Source: Sphingomonas phyllosphaerae
GTDB lineage: Bacteria; Pseudomonadota; Alphaproteobacteria; Sphingomonadales; Sphingomonadaceae
NCBI GenBank assembly: GCA_036946405.1
Contig: JAQIJC010000001.1
Coordinates: 3,361,501 to 3,425,500, forward strand
Reading direction: 5' to 3'
DNA: 64,000 bases
How positions within the stretch are numbered: the first letter of the stretch is position 1; each line of letters starts with the position of its first letter. Below, piece by piece: positions 12,512 to 22,031 of the stretch. Both the position numbers and the translations under genes were made by a program. The notes under the pieces are model-generated. The model searched no databases. It was not told where the DNA came from and saw only the letters and a program-made list of their open reading frames with translations.

Positions 12512-12545
12512 GCTCCCCTCTTATGGCGTGTAAGTTAACGGGCGG

Positions 12546-13730
12546 CTAAGCCTGCCGTAGCCGCTCCACCGCCGCGATCAGCGTCGCGATCGCATATCCC
12601 GCCACGATCCCGATGCCTACCGCCGGGTGGCCGAGCAGCGCGAACAGCGTCAGAAGCGCGAGATAGGCAGGGGCGACGCCCCACCACGGCCGGCGGCTCC
12701 CGGCGCTCGCCGCACGCTCACCGACACCCCCTGCCACCAGCGCGAGCAAGGCGAGCAGGCGCGCACTCGTCGACGCAGCGACGCCATCGACGACATGCGC
12801 CAGCAACAGCACGGCCAGCGCGGGCGCTATCAGGATCGCGGCACGGTTGGCGCGGAGCAACCCCGGCTCGTCGCGGAAGAGCGCCAGCGCCCCCGCCAGT
12901 TCCGCAGCCAGGACGCTCGCCAGCACCAATGCCAGCCCGATCCCCGTGAAGCCTGCACCGACCGTCACCAGCCCCGCCGCCATCGCCGCTCCGGCCGCCG
13001 CGCTGCACGCCTCGGTCCCGATGCCCTGCCGCGCGATCCACGGGATCGCCATCCGCGCCAGCGGGCGCAGCACCAGCCGCTCGAACCAGCTCGGCCGCAC
13101 GGCCATTGACGCCGACAGCACGGCGCGGCCGCGCTCCTCCAGTGCCACGGCGCGGCGTTCGATGCCGTGTCCCATCGCCATATTGTCCAGCCGCAGCGTC
13201 ACGTGTCGCGCGCCTGCCTGTTCGGCGGCGTGGAGCAAGGTCGATTGCAGGTCGTAATCCTCGGGGAGCCGCGCAGCGTCGGCGACACGCCCGGCGTCGA
13301 TCCGCGCCACCCCCGCCCAGGCCGCACCACCGCCGACCCGCTCGAACGTCGTCCCGGCCTGCGTGCCCGGCACCACCAGCAGCGCGTCGCCCGCCTCCCC
13401 CGCCATGCGGCTGATGACATCCTCGGTCGTGACCAGCCCGTCCGCGATCATCACCACACGCGCCAGCGGATGCAATTTGGCGAGCGCGTCTGCGGCGCTG
13501 CGCACGGCATCCACCGCCACGCCCCGCCGTCCGATCCGCGCCATCGCACCGATCAGTTCGGGGGTCAGCCGCGACACCACGACGACGATCTGCGCCACGT
13601 CGCACGCCACCAGCAGTCGCGCCTGATATTCGATCAGCGTTGCCGCCGCGAACGGAAGCGTCGCCGCGAGCATCCCGGAGCGATCCTCCGCCTCGTGGGT
13701 CGCGAATAACAGGCCAGCAAGCATGGTCAT
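12546..13730 (-). CDS. Eroded nucleotidyltransferase-membrane fusion protein
   Basis: 394 residues with two halves. Residues 1-200 resemble a Rossmann-like sugar/alcohol-phosphate nucleotidyltransferase (LPFAAATLIEYQARLL, IVVVVSRLTPELI) but lack the usual G-x-G-x-R-L and catalytic Lys loop. Residues 215-394 hold an amphipathic entry helix (PSWFERLVLRPLARMAIPWI) and about five TM helices, arranged like a CDP-alcohol phosphatidyltransferase but without the DG-x2-AR motif. The layout recalls the archaeal and thermophile IPCT-DIPP synthase fusion. I infer a diverged, perhaps non-catalytic homologue. It may be cotranscribed with the DUF2336 and kinase genes 34 bases downstream. Confidence 0.5.
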   Translation of the reverse strand: MTMLAGLLFATHEAEDRSGMLAATLPFAAATLIEYQARLLVACDVAQIVVVVSRLTPELIGAMARIGRRGVAVDAVRSAADALAKLHPLARVVMIADGLVTTEDVISRMAGEAGDALLVVPGTQAGTTFERVGGGAAWAGVARIDAGRVADAARLPEDYDLQSTLLHAAEQAGARHVTLRLDNMAMGHGIERRAVALEERGRAVLSASMAVRPSWFERLVLRPLARMAIPWIARQGIGTEACSAAAGAAMAAGLVTVGAGFTGIGLALVLASVLAAELAGALALFRDEPGLLRANRAAILIAPALAVLLLAHVVDGVAASTSARLLALLALVAGGVGERAASAGSRRPWWGVAPAYLALLTLFALLGHPAVGIGIVAGYAIATLIAAVERLRQA

Positions 13731-13855
13731 GGCTGTTAGGATGGCCGCGGACGACTGGCAACAATCCCTGACACGACCGGCGCTTGCGCCGAACCGAGCC
13801 GCGCCGCGCCTCTGAAACGGGTTTCCGGACGCGGCAAACGTGTTACACCGTTGGA

Positions 13856-16156
13856 ATGAACGGGGGGCCGTCTTCCATTTTCGACATTCGACCAGCAGGC
13901 GCCGAGACGCCGGCAGAACAACTCGTCCCGACGCCTTATGCGGAGCCGCAACGTTACGTGACCGATCCCGTCTTCTCCGATGACGAGGACGCCGTGGCGC
14001 CGCTGCGTCGTCGTGCCGTGCTGGGCTGGATCGCGATCATACTGGCTGCCGCCTGGGTCGCCGCGTTGCTGTGGATCGCACGCGATGCGTTGGCGACGAT
14101 GCCGCCGCTGGCGCTGGCGCAATTCGGTGCCGCTGCCGCGACCGTACCGGCGCTGGCCGGGATCATCTGGTTGCTGACGCTCCGCACCAGCGATGCCGAG
14201 GCGCGCCGCTTCGGTGCCACCGCGCGCGCGATGCGCAGCGAATCGCTCGCGCTGGAAGGTGCCGTCGCGGCGCTGGGCGAGGAGATCGACGAGCGGCGCA
14301 CGGCGTTGGCCGAACAGGTGCGACTGCTGACCGCGCTCGGCGATGCGGCGACCGCGCGCCTCACGACGATCGGCGAGGGTCTGTCGAACGAGATCGCGCG
14401 GGCCGATGCGCATGCGCGCGCACTGGCGAGCGCTACCGGTCATGCCGCGGATCAGCTGGAGGCGCTGCTCGGTGCCCTGCCGCGTGCGACCGACGAAACC
14501 CGCACGCTGGCCGCGACGATCGATCAGGCCGGGCTGGTCGCCTACGAACATAGCGCCGCGCTCGATGCGCAAGTGGCGGCACTCGCCGCGCGCGGACGCG
14601 AGGCGGAGAGCGTCGCGGGCGGTGCCGCCGAGAAACTCGCCGCCTATATGCAGCGGATGGAGGCGACCAGCGCCACCGCCGGATTGCGACTGGAAGGCGT
14701 CACCTCGGACGCCGCGGTCGCGGTCGATGCGCTGCTCGAACGCACCGCCATCGCCATCGACGAATCGCGCAAGGGCATCGTCGCGCAGGGTGAAGCGATG
14801 CTGGCGATGGTCACCGCCAGCCAGCAGGCGCTCGATCACGCCGCACGCGGCAATGCCGAGGCGCTCAGTGAGCGGATCGAACTGGTCGAGGTCGTGATCG
14901 AGCGGATCGCGGCACGTCTGGATGCGCAGCGCGGCGCGGGCGAGATGCTGTTCAGCACGCTCGACGATGCGATCGACCAGGCCGGCGCGCGCTTCGACGC
15001 GCTTCATGCCGATGGCACCGAGCGCAGCCGGCAACTCGCCGCGACGATCAGCGCGTTGCAGGCGACCACCGAGGCGCTGATTGCCGCGATGGACAGCGGC
15101 AACGGCACCGCGGAGCGCACCATCGCCACCACCGAGCATCTGCTCGTCGCACTAGACGCTGCGGCGCGCGAGATGGACGAGACGATGCCCGACGCGATCG
15201 CGCGGCTCGAATCGCGGGTCGGCTCGACCAAGCAGGTGATCGTCGCCGCCAAGCCGGAATTGCTGGCGCTCGTCACCGCCGCGGAAAGCACGCATGACGC
15301 GATCGAAGCGGTGGCGCAGGTCGTCGCCGAGCAGCGTCAGACCGTAGAGACGCTGACGACGCGGCTCAGCGAGGGGCTGGAGCGCGGCCGTGCGCAGGCC
15401 GGGCTGATCGGCGATGCGGTCGAGGATGCCACCCGCCGCGCCGACGATCTCGCCGAAGAGGCTGCGCCGCGTTTGCTGGAGGCGTTGCTCCGGGTTCGCG
15501 AAACCGCTGCTGCCGCCGCGGAACATGCGCGCGAGGCCCTGGCGCGCGTCATCCCCGAAGCGGCCAGCGCGCTGGAAAGCGCCGGTGTCGCCGCGCTGGA
15601 GCGCGCGGTCGACAGCGGGGTGCAGAAACAGGTCGAACAGGTCGCGCGCATTTCCGAAACCGCTGTGGCCGCCGCGAGCCGCGCCGGCGACCGCCTGCAG
15701 ACGCAACTGGAGGGCATCGAGAAGACCATTGCGGTCATCGACCGGCGGCTCGAGGAAGCGCGTGAGGCCAGCGAGGCAAATGAGCGCGACACCTTCGCCC
15801 GGCGCGCGTCGCTGCTGATCGAGTCGCTCAATTCGGCGTCGATCGATCTTACCCGCACCTTCGCACCGGAAATCTCCGACAGCGCGTGGGCGGCCTATCT
15901 GAAGGGTGATCGCGGCGTCTTTACCCGCCGCGCGGTGCGCCTGCTGGACGGCTCCGAACAGCGCGATGTCGCGCGCCTCTACGACGAGGACGGTGGCTTC
16001 CGCGAGCAGGTGAACCGCTACATTCACGATTTCGAGGCGATGTTGCGCACGATCCTCGCCCAGCCCGACGCGTCGCCGCTGGGCGTGACCTTGCTGTCGT
16101 CGGACATGGGCAAGCTGTACGTCGCATTGGCGCAGGCGATCGAGCGACTGCGCTAG
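13856..16156 (+). CDS. Large membrane-anchored coiled-coil protein
   Basis: 766 residues from the ATG at 13856; the open frame extends 24 codons further upstream but without a credible start. There is a cytoplasmic N-terminal tail and two TM helices (about 54-74 and 88-109). About 550 residues of Ala/Glu/Arg-rich heptad-like sequence follow (LEGAVAALGEEIDERRTALAEQ and on). A conserved-looking globular end holds AWAAYLKGDRGVFTRRAV and RYIHDFEAMLRTIL. The function is unknown. The two-TM plus long coiled-coil plan is like that of the Caulobacter polarity factor TipN, but I cannot show homology. Confidence 0.7.
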   Translation: MNGGPSSIFDIRPAGAETPAEQLVPTPYAEPQRYVTDPVFSDDEDAVAPLRRRAVLGWIAIILAAAWVAALLWIARDALATMPPLALAQFGAAAATVPALAGIIWLLTLRTSDAEARRFGATARAMRSESLALEGAVAALGEEIDERRTALAEQVRLLTALGDAATARLTTIGEGLSNEIARADAHARALASATGHAADQLEALLGALPRATDETRTLAATIDQAGLVAYEHSAALDAQVAALAARGREAESVAGGAAEKLAAYMQRMEATSATAGLRLEGVTSDAAVAVDALLERTAIAIDESRKGIVAQGEAMLAMVTASQQALDHAARGNAEALSERIELVEVVIERIAARLDAQRGAGEMLFSTLDDAIDQAGARFDALHADGTERSRQLAATISALQATTEALIAAMDSGNGTAERTIATTEHLLVALDAAAREMDETMPDAIARLESRVGSTKQVIVAAKPELLALVTAAESTHDAIEAVAQVVAEQRQTVETLTTRLSEGLERGRAQAGLIGDAVEDATRRADDLAEEAAPRLLEALLRVRETAAAAAEHAREALARVIPEAASALESAGVAALERAVDSGVQKQVEQVARISETAVAAASRAGDRLQTQLEGIEKTIAVIDRRLEEAREASEANERDTFARRASLLIESLNSASIDLTRTFAPEISDSAWAAYLKGDRGVFTRRAVRLLDGSEQRDVARLYDEDGGFREQVNRYIHDFEAMLRTILAQPDASPLGVTLLSSDMGKLYVALAQAIERLR

Positions 16157-16184
16157 CACGCGCCATTCCCGGCGTGGCCAGCGC

Positions 16185-16877
16185 CTACAGGTTCTCGGCG
16201 GCGAGCAGATAGTCGCGCATGCGCACCGCGCCGGGATCGGTCATGCGCAGACGCACCCGGCGCCGGTCGGTGGGATCGGGATCACGCGCGACCAAACCCC
16301 GCTCGACCAGCATCGCGATCTGACGCAGCGCGGTGGTAAGCGGGGCGCCGGAAGCGATCGCAGCGCTGGTCGTATAGGTGTCGCGCCCAGCCAGCTCCTG
16401 CGCGAACAGGTCGAGCAGCAGGTCGAACGCTGGCTCGCCGAACATCTCGTCCTCGAAAAATCGCGTGCGCAGGCGTCGCTTGGCGAGGATGCGCTGGGCG
16501 GCGACGCGCAATAGCCGCTTCTCGTCCTCCATCGGCGGCCCGTCGATCAATTCCACCGTCGCCATCATCCGGCGCATCGGACCGGCGTGGAAAAGACTGA
16601 TATGATTGGTGACCCAGATGTGGCGTCCGTCTGCGCCGATATAGCGCTTGGTGATCGAGAACGGCGTACCGTCGGCGATCAACGTATCGGCCAGTTCGCG
16701 ATTGACGTCGCGATCGTCGGGATGGGTAAACTCAAGAACGTCACGCCCGATCAGCGCGTCTCGCTTGTAGCCGAGCGCCGCGCCATAGCCTTCGTCCGCA
16801 TCGACTATACGCAGTTGCTCGTCGGTCAGACAGCTTAAAAGCTTCCGCGCCCCCGCCCGGTCGACGGCCCGATCCAT
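16185..16877 (-). CDS. PAS-domain winged-helix (MarR-like) regulator
   Basis: 230 residues. The N-terminal PAS fold (about 15-115) contains GYGAALGYKRDALIGRDVLEF, HPDDRDVNRELAD and ITKRYIGADGRHIWVTNHIS. The C-terminal 110 residues look like a MarR winged helix: SGAPLTTALRQIAMLVERGLVARDPDPTDRRRVRLRMT matches recognition helix and wing. It probably senses a ligand or redox state through PAS and binds DNA directly, a one-component regulator. It is transcribed alone; the targets are unknown. Confidence 0.72.
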   Translation of the reverse strand: MDRAVDRAGARKLLSCLTDEQLRIVDADEGYGAALGYKRDALIGRDVLEFTHPDDRDVNRELADTLIADGTPFSITKRYIGADGRHIWVTNHISLFHAGPMRRMMATVELIDGPPMEDEKRLLRVAAQRILAKRRLRTRFFEDEMFGEPAFDLLLDLFAQELAGRDTYTTSAAIASGAPLTTALRQIAMLVERGLVARDPDPTDRRRVRLRMTDPGAVRMRDYLLAAENL

Positions 16878-17005
16878 GTCCCCGATATCCCCGTTCCCTG
16901 TGATCGCTCCCGACCGTCCAGCCGGGAGCGTCTGACAGGAACATCACAAGAAACTCAATGCGACGCAACATCATTATGGTCGCATATGGGAGCGTTATCG
17001 CTCGA

Positions 17006-17830
17006 TCAGAGCCGCTCATCACCCGGATAGGCGAACAGCAGGTCGGCGTCTTCCGATGCGTGGAGTTGCTCACGCCCGGTCACCATCACGCACTCGCCAG
17101 CTTTCCACGGAACGCCAGCGACGACGCCCTCGCCGCGGATCGGGACCAGCCAGCCGGTCTTGCCTTCCGGCAGCGCGATGTCGCGCTTGCCACCCGTCCA
17201 GCGCTCGAGCACAAATTTCGGCCCTTCGACCAGGATCTTGCGGCCTGGCGCCACCTCACCCGGCTGCGGCGGAGCCACATAAGGGTTGAGATCGGCAACC
17301 GCCACACCGTCATCCAGATGAAGCTCGCGGGGCCGGCCATAGTCGAACAGGCGGTACGTGGTGTCCGAATTCTGCTGGACCTCGATCACCGTCAGGCCGG
17401 CACCGATCGCGTGAATCAACCCGGAATGCGAGTAATAGAAGTCGCCGGCCTTCACCGGCTTCCAGTCGAGCTTGTGCTCCAGACTTCCGTCCTCGGCGGA
17501 CGCGCGGAGTTCGTCCTTGGTCATCGGGGCGAGCGGGCCGATGGCGATCGTCGAGTCGGGTTCGGCAGCGAGGATCGTCCAACATTCGTCCTTGCCGCGT
17601 GGCAGCCCCCGCTTCTGTGCCTCCTCGTCGGACGGATGGTCCTGCACCGACAGCTTCTCGCTCGTGAACAGATATTTGATGAGCAGCTCGGGCTCTTCCG
17701 GATGCGGCGACTGGAACCAGATTTCGCCGATCGGCTCAGCGTCGGGTGCCGGATCGGGAAAGCCCGGGTAGAGATGGTGCCGCCCCCACGGCTTTTCGAC
17801 GCGCTTGGTGGCGAGCAGGGTCGCGGGCAT
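17006..17830 (-). CDS. manA: Class I mannose-6-phosphate isomerase
   Basis: 274 residues, a short bacterial type I phosphomannose isomerase interconverting mannose-6-P and fructose-6-P for GDP-mannose and polysaccharide synthesis or mannose use. The N-terminus KRVEKPWGRHHLYPG is the family signature. LSVQDHPSDEEAQKRG and KDECWTILAA hold the Zn and substrate residues, and GLIHAIGAGLTVIEVQQNSD the cupin-core His. It stands alone, convergent with nothing close; bamD is divergent on the other side. Confidence 0.85.
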   Translation of the reverse strand: MPATLLATKRVEKPWGRHHLYPGFPDPAPDAEPIGEIWFQSPHPEEPELLIKYLFTSEKLSVQDHPSDEEAQKRGLPRGKDECWTILAAEPDSTIAIGPLAPMTKDELRASAEDGSLEHKLDWKPVKAGDFYYSHSGLIHAIGAGLTVIEVQQNSDTTYRLFDYGRPRELHLDDGVAVADLNPYVAPPQPGEVAPGRKILVEGPKFVLERWTGGKRDIALPEGKTGWLVPIRGEGVVAGVPWKAGECVMVTGREQLHASEDADLLFAYPGDERL

Positions 17831-17948
17831 AAGCGTAATCCTTCGTTCGGGTCGCTGACAGGCGCATCAACGCCTTCCCGCTAGCCACTGTTGCGCGTGC
17901 GCGAAAGCCGTTGTTCGCGGGGGTTCCTCTAAGCTAAGAGCAGAGGCG

Positions 17949-18947
17949 ATGCGTACCCTCACCCTTCGCCCGCTCCCCAACCGTTCGCTCGCGATCGGCG
18001 TTGTCGCTGCCCTGGCCGTGTCGCTTGCCGGTTGCTCGGGCGGCGCGCGCAACCGCGCGGACCTGCCCTATGTCGCGCGCGACGTCGGCACGCTCTACTC
18101 CGCTGCCAAGCAGCGCCTCGATCAAGGCCGCTACAAGGAAGCCGCCGCGCTGTTCGACGAGGTCGAGCGCCAGCACCCTTATTCGGTATGGGCGCGTCGC
18201 GCACAGTTGATGGGCGCGTTCAGCTATTATCTCAGCGGCGATTACACGCAGGCGATTCAGGGCGCGCAGCGCTTCCTGTCCGTCCACCCCGGCAATCGCG
18301 ATGCGCCCTATGCTTATTACCTCATCGCGATGAGCTATTATGAGCAGATCAGCGACGTCACCCGCGACCAGAAGATCACGCAACAGTCGCTCGATTCGCT
18401 CGGCGAGCTGATGCGCCGCTATCCGACCTCGCGCTACGCCGCCGATGCGCGGTTGAAGCAGGATCTGGTCCGCGATCACCTCGCGGGCAAGGAGATGGAG
18501 ATCGGGCGCTTCTACGAGCGTCGTCGTCAATGGCTCGCCGCGACGCTGCGCTTCCGCCGCGTCGTCGATCAGTATCAGACCACGACGCACACGCCGGAAG
18601 CGCTGATGCGACTGACCGAAGGCTATCTTGCGCTCGGCGTCCGCAACGAGGCGGAAAAGGCGGCGGCAGTACTGGGCGCCAATTATCCCGGCACCGATTG
18701 GTATGGCCGCGCCTACAAGATGATGAAGGAAAACCCGCCGGCGACGATCGCGCCGCTGGCGCCGGGACAGCCGGTCGTCGCGACCCCGGTGCGCACCGCG
18801 GTTCCGGGGGAGGCGACGGGCGCTGCGCCCAAGGCCGATGCGCCGCTTCCCTCGACGCCGGCGACGACCGGCGGCGACGCACAGTCGGGCGTTCCGGCCC
18901 CGGGCGTCGGCTCGCCATCGCCCGCGACCAATCCGACCGGCGGTTGA
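17949..18947 (+). CDS. bamD: Outer-membrane assembly lipoprotein BamD
   Basis: 332 residues, the essential TPR lipoprotein of the BAM complex. It has an N-terminal signal with lipobox LAVSLAGC (Cys about 30), then TPR helices with YSAAKQRLDQGRYKEAAALFDEV, RQHPYSVWARRAQLM and the YAYYLIAMSYYEQI stretch typical of BamD. The last ~80 residues are a Pro/Ala/Gly/Thr-rich tail (after about residue 255) that is unlikely to be structured and is longer than in enterobacterial BamD. recN follows 64 bases downstream, a common alphaproteobacterial pairing. Confidence 0.93.
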   Translation: MRTLTLRPLPNRSLAIGVVAALAVSLAGCSGGARNRADLPYVARDVGTLYSAAKQRLDQGRYKEAAALFDEVERQHPYSVWARRAQLMGAFSYYLSGDYTQAIQGAQRFLSVHPGNRDAPYAYYLIAMSYYEQISDVTRDQKITQQSLDSLGELMRRYPTSRYAADARLKQDLVRDHLAGKEMEIGRFYERRRQWLAATLRFRRVVDQYQTTTHTPEALMRLTEGYLALGVRNEAEKAAAVLGANYPGTDWYGRAYKMMKENPPATIAPLAPGQPVVATPVRTAVPGEATGAAPKADAPLPSTPATTGGDAQSGVPAPGVGSPSPATNPTGG

Positions 18948-18977
18948 TCGCGGCCCACCGGAACAAAAAGGGTAACC

Positions 18978-18996
18978 ACCCGCGCGTTTTGCGGGT
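18978..18996 (+). promoter_or_regulatory. Hairpin immediately upstream of the recN ribosome site
   Basis: ACCCGC (18978-18983) and GCGGGT (18991-18996) form a 6-bp stem with a GCGTTTT loop. It sits against the AAGGAG ribosome site (18997-19002) of recN. It may attenuate between bamD and recN or influence recN translation. The loop is U-rich but no U tract follows, so it is not a typical terminator. Confidence 0.35.
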
Positions 18997-19011
18997 AAGG
19001 AGCGGCTGCCC

Positions 19012-20667
19012 ATGCTGACCGCGCTTGCCATTCGTGACGTCGTGCTGATCGAGGCACTGGAGCTGGAGTTCGGCCCCGGCCTCGGCGTGCTGACCGGTGA
19101 GACCGGCGCGGGCAAGTCGATCCTGCTCGACGCACTGGGTCTCGCGCTCGGCCGCCGCGGCGAGAGCACGCTGGTGCGCGCCGGCGCGACGCAGGCGGTG
19201 GTAACCGCCACCTTCGACACGCCGCTCGCGGTCGCCGCGCTGCTCGCCGACAACGGGCTGGAGATCGATCCCGGCGAACCGCTCATCATCCGCCGGCTGG
19301 TCAAGGCCGACGGGGGCAGCCGCGCGTTCGTCAACGACCAGCCCGCCTCTGCCGCACTGCTGCGCGAGATCGGGCCGATGCTGGTCGAGATCCACGGTCA
19401 GCATGACGATCGCGGGCTGCTGGCCGCGGCCGGGCACCGCGCGTTGCTCGACAGCTACGCCGGCCAGGGCGTGCGCGACGTCGCCAGCGCCTATGCAACC
19501 TGGCGCGAGGCGCGGGTCGCGCTTGCCGAGGCGCGTGAGGGGATCGCGGCGGCGCAGGCCGATCGCGACTGGCTGGAACATGCCGTCGCGGAACTGGAGT
19601 CGCTCGCCGCCGAGCCCGGCGAGGAGGACGCACTTGCCGAGCGCCGCCGCGCGATGCAGCGCGCCGAAAAGAGCGCGGGCGAGTTGGATGCGGTCACCGA
19701 ACATCTGGAGGGCAGCGCCGGGGCGCTGAGCCATTTGCGGCAGGCCGCGCGGGTGCTGGAACGGATTGCCGAGGACCATCCCGCGCTCGGCGAAGCGTTG
19801 GCGGCGATCGATCGCGCGCTGATCGAGGCTGGCGTTGCCGAGGAAAAGCTGCGCGACGCCGCGCTCGCGATGCTCTACGATCCGCGGCAGCTCGAAGAGG
19901 ACGAGGCGCGGCTATTCGAGTTGCGCGCGATGGCGCGAAAGCATCGCGTCCAGCCCGATGCGCTGGCCGCGCTCGCCACCGATCTGCGCGACCGGCTGGT
20001 ACGGCTCGATGCCGGCGAGCAGGGCTTGGCCGATCTGGAGCAAGCCGTCGCCAGATCGCGCGCCGCTTATGATCGCGCCGCCGAGCAACTGACCGCGATC
20101 CGCACCGACGCCGCCGCGCGTCTCGACGCGGCGGTCGCGGGCGAGTTGGCACCGCTCAAGCTGGACGCGGCCCGCTTCCGGACGGTCGTCGTGCCGTTGC
20201 CCGAAAGCGAGTGGTCGGCATCAGGACGCGACCGTGTCGAGTTCGAGATCGCCACCAACCCGGGCGCCCCGTTCGGTCCGCTGGCCAAGATCGCGTCGGG
20301 CGGCGAATTGTCGCGCTTCATCCTCGCGCTCAAGGTCGCACTCGCCGAACAGGGCGGGGCGGCGACGATGATCTTCGACGAGATCGACCGCGGCGTCGGC
20401 GGCGCGGTGGCAAGCGCGATCGGCGAGCGGCTCGGACGACTGGCGCAGGCGACCCAGCTGCTGGTCGTGACGCACAGCCCGCAGGTCGCCGCGCGCGGCG
20501 CGACGCACCTGCTGATCGCCAAGGCCAGCGACGGCACGGTAACCCGCACCGGCGTGCGCCCGCTCGATGCGGAAGGCCGCCGCGAGGAAATCGCGCGAAT
20601 GCTGTCGGGCGCGACCGTCACCGCAGAGGCGCGCGCACAGGCGGAGCGATTGCTGGAGACGGCTTGA
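19012..20667 (+). CDS. recN: DNA repair protein RecN
   Basis: 551 residues, an SMC-like ATPase that acts in double-strand-break repair. Walker A GETGAGKS lies at about 29-36. The following FVNDQPASAALLREIGPMLVEIHGQHD is the RecN Q-loop region, and the central part is a coiled-coil. The C-terminal half holds the signature KIASGGELSRFILALK and Walker B MIFDEIDRGVGG. AAGGAG precedes the ATG by 9 bases. RecN is SOS-induced in many bacteria, but I found no GTTC-N7-GTTC box in front of it here. Confidence 0.96.
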   Translation: MLTALAIRDVVLIEALELEFGPGLGVLTGETGAGKSILLDALGLALGRRGESTLVRAGATQAVVTATFDTPLAVAALLADNGLEIDPGEPLIIRRLVKADGGSRAFVNDQPASAALLREIGPMLVEIHGQHDDRGLLAAAGHRALLDSYAGQGVRDVASAYATWREARVALAEAREGIAAAQADRDWLEHAVAELESLAAEPGEEDALAERRRAMQRAEKSAGELDAVTEHLEGSAGALSHLRQAARVLERIAEDHPALGEALAAIDRALIEAGVAEEKLRDAALAMLYDPRQLEEDEARLFELRAMARKHRVQPDALAALATDLRDRLVRLDAGEQGLADLEQAVARSRAAYDRAAEQLTAIRTDAAARLDAAVAGELAPLKLDAARFRTVVVPLPESEWSASGRDRVEFEIATNPGAPFGPLAKIASGGELSRFILALKVALAEQGGAATMIFDEIDRGVGGAVASAIGERLGRLAQATQLLVVTHSPQVAARGATHLLIAKASDGTVTRTGVRPLDAEGRREEIARMLSGATVTAEARAQAERLLETA

Positions 20668-20727
20668 GAGAGTTCGCCGGACAGCAGGCTGGTACTTATG
20701 AAGATGAGGTCATGGATCGGCGCCGCT

Positions 20728-21954
20728 TCACTCGCTGCGCGCTTTGACATCATCGAATGCGGTGAGCTGCCACGTCAGCGCTGTGGCAATCATTAACAGC
20801 ACCGCCCCAAACAAAAAGGGAGCACCCGGCAAATAGACACCGTGCGGATCGACACAACGTTCGAACAACGACGTCATCAGCGCCGGGCCGAGTATTGCGG
20901 TGATGGCGTTGGAGCTGGCCATAATACCTTGCAACTCCCCCTGTTCGTCAAGCCGGGTTTTAGCCGTCATCAACGTCTGGAGCGCTGGGTAAGTCATTCC
21001 CGCAAGCGAACCAATCAGAATCGCCAACACGACAGTTTCCGTGTTCCGTGCCAGACCAAGAATGATGTAAGACGGAATGGCAAATACGGTTCCGATCCGC
21101 GCAGTCGTACCTGCGCCAAAGCGGCTCACGGCTCGCCGCGTTAGCAGCGCGCGAACGATCACCATCAATATACCGTACAGCGCCGTCGTTAATCCGGTTG
21201 TGAGGGGTGTCCAGCCGAAACTCGCCGCACCGTAATAGGGCCACACCGCGATTTGCGCCTGTAACGCGAATTGGATGAGGAAGAGCACGATGATCGCGTG
21301 TCGAATAAAGCGGGACGTGCGCATCGCGATCAATGATCCGATCGGGTTCGCACGGCTTAGGCTGAACGGACGTCGAGCCGTCTCGGGAAGGGTTTCGGCA
21401 AAGCTGTAAAAGCCGATGACGACGCCAACCGCGGCGAACAGTGCCGCTAGAACGAAGGGTAGCCGTAAACCATACTCCCCGGCGAGGCCACCGATCGCAG
21501 GCCCAAAAACAAGCCCCGCCGCACCCGCGCCGCCCACTGCCCCGAACGCCGCGCTCCGTTCTGAAGGCGGCACCACATCCGCAATGCATGAATTGGCTGC
21601 GGCCCACGTTGCGCCGGTAACGCCAGAAATCATCCGTCCAATAACAAGCAAGGTCAGCGACGATGTCGCCGCCATCACACCGTAGTCGATCGCGAACGAG
21701 GCAAGCGTCACGAGTAGAATTGGCCGTCGTCCGAACCGATCACTGAGGCTGCCGATGATCGGAGAGAACAGAAATTGCATGGCCGCAAAAGCGACGAACA
21801 TATAGCCGCCGATCTGCGCGGCACGCCCGATATCTACTTGGGCCAGATCGCGAATGAGTTGCGGCATACCCGGCGTGACAAGACCGACGCCAGCCATATC
21901 GACGAAAACGATAAAAGCGACGTACCGCAAGGTCGCGCGCTCGCGCGTCTTCAT
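20728..21954 (-). CDS. MFS efflux transporter, tetracycline-resistance-like
   Basis: 408 residues with 12 predicted TM helices. The loop 2-3 motif SLSDRFGRRP after FLFSPIIG is typical of drug:H+ antiporters, and VGLVTPGMPQLIRDL plus GMTYPALQTLMTAKT resemble the TetA class. Substrate cannot be told from sequence. Ribosome site GGAG lies 5 bases before the ATG. Base and codon use are visibly less GC-rich than in both neighbours, which suggests horizontal acquisition between recN and the L,D-transpeptidase locus. No TetR-type gene is adjacent, although an operator-like palindrome lies upstream. Confidence 0.82.
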   Translation of the reverse strand: MKTRERATLRYVAFIVFVDMAGVGLVTPGMPQLIRDLAQVDIGRAAQIGGYMFVAFAAMQFLFSPIIGSLSDRFGRRPILLVTLASFAIDYGVMAATSSLTLLVIGRMISGVTGATWAAANSCIADVVPPSERSAAFGAVGGAGAAGLVFGPAIGGLAGEYGLRLPFVLAALFAAVGVVIGFYSFAETLPETARRPFSLSRANPIGSLIAMRTSRFIRHAIIVLFLIQFALQAQIAVWPYYGAASFGWTPLTTGLTTALYGILMVIVRALLTRRAVSRFGAGTTARIGTVFAIPSYIILGLARNTETVVLAILIGSLAGMTYPALQTLMTAKTRLDEQGELQGIMASSNAITAILGPALMTSLFERCVDPHGVYLPGAPFLFGAVLLMIATALTWQLTAFDDVKARSE

Positions 21955-22031
21955 CTCAGCTCCGCTTACATCGATTTCGCCCCTTGCATCACCTTGATCA
22001 ACGGCGAGAGCGTCGCAAGCACACCGCGACC

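Noticed and set aside
18978..18996. Intrinsic terminator between bamD and recN
   Set aside because: The stem is short and no T tract follows; it directly abuts the recN ribosome site, so a leader hairpin is more likely.
19000..19012. SOS box in front of recN
   Set aside because: A GAAC at 18961 has no partner at the required 7-base spacing.
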